Shown: positions 61,806 to 64,000 of the stretch, one piece after another | Layout: each line of letters starts with the position of its first letter | Position numbering within the stretch: position 1 is the first letter of the stretch | NCBI GenBank assembly: GCA_963834445.1 | Contig: CAWIBU010000002.1 | Coordinates: 124,001 to 188,000, forward strand | DNA: 64,000 nt | Reading direction: 5' to 3' | Origin: PALSA-350 sp963834445 | Lineage (GTDB): Bacteria; Acidobacteriota; Terriglobia; Terriglobales; Acidobacteriaceae | Made by a program: the position numbers and the translations under genes | Notes under the pieces: generated by a model | Told to the model about the DNA's origin: nothing | Databases searched by the model: none | What the model saw: the letters and a program-made list of their open reading frames with translations, nothing else

Positions 61806-62563
61806 GACTGGCTCATGTAGAACAGGCTCAGCCGCGGCAGGTTGTCTTTCTCGAGCAGGCGCTTGTGCAGAAACTGCTGCTCCACCTGGCGGATCTGCAT
61901 CGCCGGCATACGGCTGCGGTAAGGCGCCAATTCAGCCGCCGCCTGGGCTCGCAGCGTCAGCAGTTCCGCCTCCGGCGTGGTGGTGAGCACCAGGGCAAAG
62001 AGCTTTTCTTCGAGCACCCGCAGAGACTCCTCCAACTCCTCGAGATGGGGCAGCTTACCGCGCGTATCCCGGGCAAGCGCTGACAGTCGTTCCCCAATCT
62101 CAGCGAGGTGGGGCGTGGTAGTGAGTTGAGCAGCAGCAGCCTCCAGGTGAGCGGCGATGCGCTCCTGCTCGAAGCCCTGCTCGGCCACTCGGTCCGCGGG
62201 CCCCGGTCGAGCTGTGCCCACTGCCGCTTCCTGCATATCTTCTACGGCGGAGATAACTTCCTGCGCGCAGTAGGCCAAACCGTTCACCCGCCGCACCCGC
62301 GTCTTATTCTTGCGCGCGTCGTATTTGTCGAACGCCGCATCGATGCCTTTGATCACCGCGGCCAGCGGAATACCCGCCTCTCGCCATGTCTCGATGAGTG
62401 CCCAATCGAGGGTAGAGAGCAGCAGCAGCGAGCCGCGGCGGCGTTGGAAGTGCTCTTCGATCTCGGTAAAGTAGTTGAAGTAATTTTGCACGACTGCGTC
62501 AGGCGTGCTTTCCGGCTGCTTCGCTGTGGCCGTGCCTGGGCTTGACCAGCCGGTTGCGCTCAT
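61802..62563 (-). CDS. Conserved helical protein of unknown function
   Basis: 253 residues, largely helical: VVQNYFNYFTEIEEHFQRRRGS, LDWALIETWREAGIPLAAVIKGIDAAF-like segment, VNGLAYCAQEVISAVEDMQ, then a long coiled-coil-like part (LEELEESLRVLEEKLFALVL, LRAQAAAELAPYRSRMP, VEQQFLHKRLLEKDNLPRL). No catalytic motif seen. It overlaps coaX by 65 bp and rlmD-like by four, so it is fixed in this operon and probably works in a related process. ATG 62563 may be upstream of the true start; an internal ATG is not obvious. Confidence 0.75.
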   Translation of the reverse strand: MSATGWSSPGTATAKQPESTPDAVVQNYFNYFTEIEEHFQRRRGSLLLLSTLDWALIETWREAGIPLAAVIKGIDAAFDKYDARKNKTRVRRVNGLAYCAQEVISAVEDMQEAAVGTARPGPADRVAEQGFEQERIAAHLEAAAAQLTTTPHLAEIGERLSALARDTRGKLPHLEELEESLRVLEEKLFALVLTTTPEAELLTLRAQAAAELAPYRSRMPAMQIRQVEQQFLHKRLLEKDNLPRLSLFYMSQS

Positions 62564-63344
62564 AAATCAGGCGCAGCCCGTCGAGCGTGAGCATGTCATC
62601 GATGGTCTCGATGTAGCGGGAATCGTCGGCGATGAGACGCGCCAATCCACCGGTAGCAACGATTTTTGGCGGTGGCCCCTCCGCGTTGCGGGTCTCGTGC
62701 AGCATTCGTTCCAGGATGCCGTCCACCAGCCCGATGTAGCCGTAATAAAGCCCGCTCTGCAAATGCGCGATGGTGTTGGTGCCGATCACTTTGGCCGGCT
62801 TCTTGACATCCACGCGCGATAATTTCGCGGCTCGGGAAAAAAGCGCTTCCGCCGAGATCGCCAGCCCGGGAGCAATGACCCCCCCGATGTATTCGCCCTT
62901 GGCCGAAATTAAATCGAAGGTTGTCGCGGTTCCGAAATCGACCACGATGCAGGGGCCGCCATAGCGGGCAAACGCAGCCACGCCGTTTACCAGGCGATCT
63001 GCGCCCAGCTCTGCCGGGTTATCCACCAGGATCGGCATACCGGTCTTGATGCCGGGCTCGACAAACATCGGCTTGAGGTTGAAGTAGCGCTCACACACCT
63101 GGCGCAACGTGGAATCGAGGGGCGGCACCACAGACGAGATGATGATGCTCGAGATCTCGGTGACATCAATCTTGCGCATCGCGAAGAGATTGAGAAACAG
63201 CACGCCATACTCGTCAGCCGTCTGGGTGCGCAGCGTGCTGATGCGCCAGTGGGTGACCAACTCGTCGGATGCAAGCTGATAAAGTCCAAGAACCGTATTG
63301 GTATTGCCAACGTCGAGGGTGAGCAGCATAGGCTTTTCCATCAT
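62499..63344 (-). CDS. coaX: Type III pantothenate kinase
   Basis: 281 residues. It catalyses the first step of coenzyme A synthesis. The ASKHA fold shows the phosphate-binding TLDVGNTNTVLG with D11, IISSVVPPL, the GADRLVNGVAAF motif and IVVDFGTATTFDLIS, then GGVIAPGLAISAEALF and the late KIVATGGLARLI. It is unaffected by feedback in the family. It is coupled to birA (four-base overlap), a common acidobacterial and Gram-positive pairing. Confidence 0.95.
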   Translation of the reverse strand: MMEKPMLLTLDVGNTNTVLGLYQLASDELVTHWRISTLRTQTADEYGVLFLNLFAMRKIDVTEISSIIISSVVPPLDSTLRQVCERYFNLKPMFVEPGIKTGMPILVDNPAELGADRLVNGVAAFARYGGPCIVVDFGTATTFDLISAKGEYIGGVIAPGLAISAEALFSRAAKLSRVDVKKPAKVIGTNTIAHLQSGLYYGYIGLVDGILERMLHETRNAEGPPPKIVATGGLARLIADDSRYIETIDDMLTLDGLRLIYERNRLVKPRHGHSEAAGKHA

Positions 63345-64000
63345 CTCTCCCGGACGCCGCCGGAGAGTACCGTGCGCATTCCCTGCGCCGTGCGCACCAG
63401 AAGAAAGCCGCGTGCGTCCAGGCCCGCGGTGACGCCAGAGAAGCCCTCGCCCTCGTCCACATAAACCTGCCGGCCACGAATCCAGGTGGAAGCAGCTTCG
63501 AGACGGCTGAGGATTTGTGCCGCTGCACCGGCCGTGTCCGCACGCAGTGCTTGCGTTTCCCGGTAGAGCGATTGTAACAAAGCGATCAGCAGGTCCTGGC
63601 GGGCAAACGACCTCCCTGTTTCCAGACGCAGAGAAGACGCGATGGCCGCTAATTCCTCGGGAAATTTTTCCTGATGCACATTGATGCCGATGCCGACCAC
63701 GCAGTGGCGGACGCGCGTGACTTCGGCATTCAACTCGGTGAGAATGCCGCAGAATTTCTTTTTGCCGAGGAGCAGATCGTTGGGCCAGCGGATATCCGCT
63801 GTGAGCGAGGTGACCTGGCGCACCGCCTCACGGACCGCAAGACCCGCCGCCAGCGAAAGCCACAGGATGTCAGCGGGCGCGATGCGCGGCCGCAGCAGGA
63901 TGCTGACATAGAGCCCAGCGCCGCGCGCGGAGTGCCACTGATGCGCGCCCCGTCCGCGCCCTGCGGTTTGCTCATCCGCGACGTACACCATGCCCTCCGC
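63341..64000 (-). CDS. birA: Biotin--[acetyl-CoA-carboxylase] ligase, C-terminal part
   Basis: 220 codons are visible; the 5' end lies beyond the window. The BPL/LplA catalytic domain shows VADEQTAGRGRGAHQWHS (biotinyl-AMP binding), GLYVSILLRP, IRWPNDLLLGKKKFCGILTE and VVGIGINVHQ. The C-terminal SH3-like domain follows (VDEGEGFSGVTAGLDARGFLLV). An N-terminal DNA-binding domain cannot be judged. First visible gene of the operon that continues through coaX to comEC. Confidence 0.94.
   Translation of the reverse strand, partial: AEGMVYVADEQTAGRGRGAHQWHSARGAGLYVSILLRPRIAPADILWLSLAAGLAVREAVRQVTSLTADIRWPNDLLLGKKKFCGILTELNAEVTRVRHCVVGIGINVHQEKFPEELAAIASSLRLETGRSFARQDLLIALLQSLYRETQALRADTAGAAAQILSRLEAASTWIRGRQVYVDEGEGFSGVTAGLDARGFLLVRTAQGMRTVLSGGVRER

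Overview
The window looks like a chromosomal segment of an acidobacterium (class Terriglobia, Acidobacteriaceae-like). The inference rests on an Oar-type TonB-dependent receptor with an N-terminal carboxypeptidase-regulatory domain, a TIGR03435 'soil-associated' protein, CarboxypepD_reg/TPR secreted proteins, a Gram-negative Kdo/lipid A gene cluster, high GC, and many long palindromic intergenic repeats. No rRNA, tRNA or CRISPR array was seen. The receptor at the left edge and birA at the right edge are cut by the window.

Left part (1-31.7 kb) is accessory and loosely packed. It holds the receptor, a Fur-family regulator, the TIGR03435 protein, a DUF72 protein, a glycosyltransferase remnant, VOC, YdeI-like and peroxiredoxin genes, and a DUF433/DUF5615 toxin-antitoxin pair in which both genes carry a single-base deletion. 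Next come a DUF3494 (ice-binding type) surface protein with a G11 tract and a degenerate duplication upstream, a Crp/Fnr regulator with no normal start codon, and an SDR plus a Tat-exported hydrolase. Then follow a methyltransferase, a PadR regulator divergent from two small membrane-protein genes across a double operator, a membrane-anchored AAA ATPase, a Tat-exported enolase-superfamily protein, and vapBC. The stretch ends with an SGNH-like lipoprotein, an IS1380-family insertion sequence, a perR-katG oxidative-stress operon with a visible operator, and an M20 amidohydrolase.

Middle part (31.7-47 kb): a large MHYT hybrid histidine kinase ending in a 64-bp-arm hairpin, an LLM oxidoreductase overlapping a DNA glycosylase gene (tag), moeA-moaC for molybdopterin, a CarboxypepD_reg/TPR protein, CGNR regulator-GNAT-trmFO facing an EamA exporter, and an alpha-amino-acid ester hydrolase-like enzyme. 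This part is rich in repeats. Two near-identical copies of a repeat block about 7.4 kb apart each carry a 107-bp MITE-like insert, and a neighbouring intact copy of the same repeat shows the empty insertion site with its TA.

Right part (47-64 kb) is housekeeping: der facing a DinG-type helicase, queD, the envelope run waaA-lpxK-heptosyltransferase with overlapping genes, two membrane/secreted proteins, and a minus-strand run birA-coaX-unknown-rlmD-like-comEC joined by short overlaps.

I did not find a clearly new multi-gene defence or biosynthetic system. The signals most worth following are the nested MITE and repeat architecture, the doubly frameshifted toxin-antitoxin pair with its flanking repeats, two genes whose best-supported start is CTG, and the G11 tract near a surface-protein gene.
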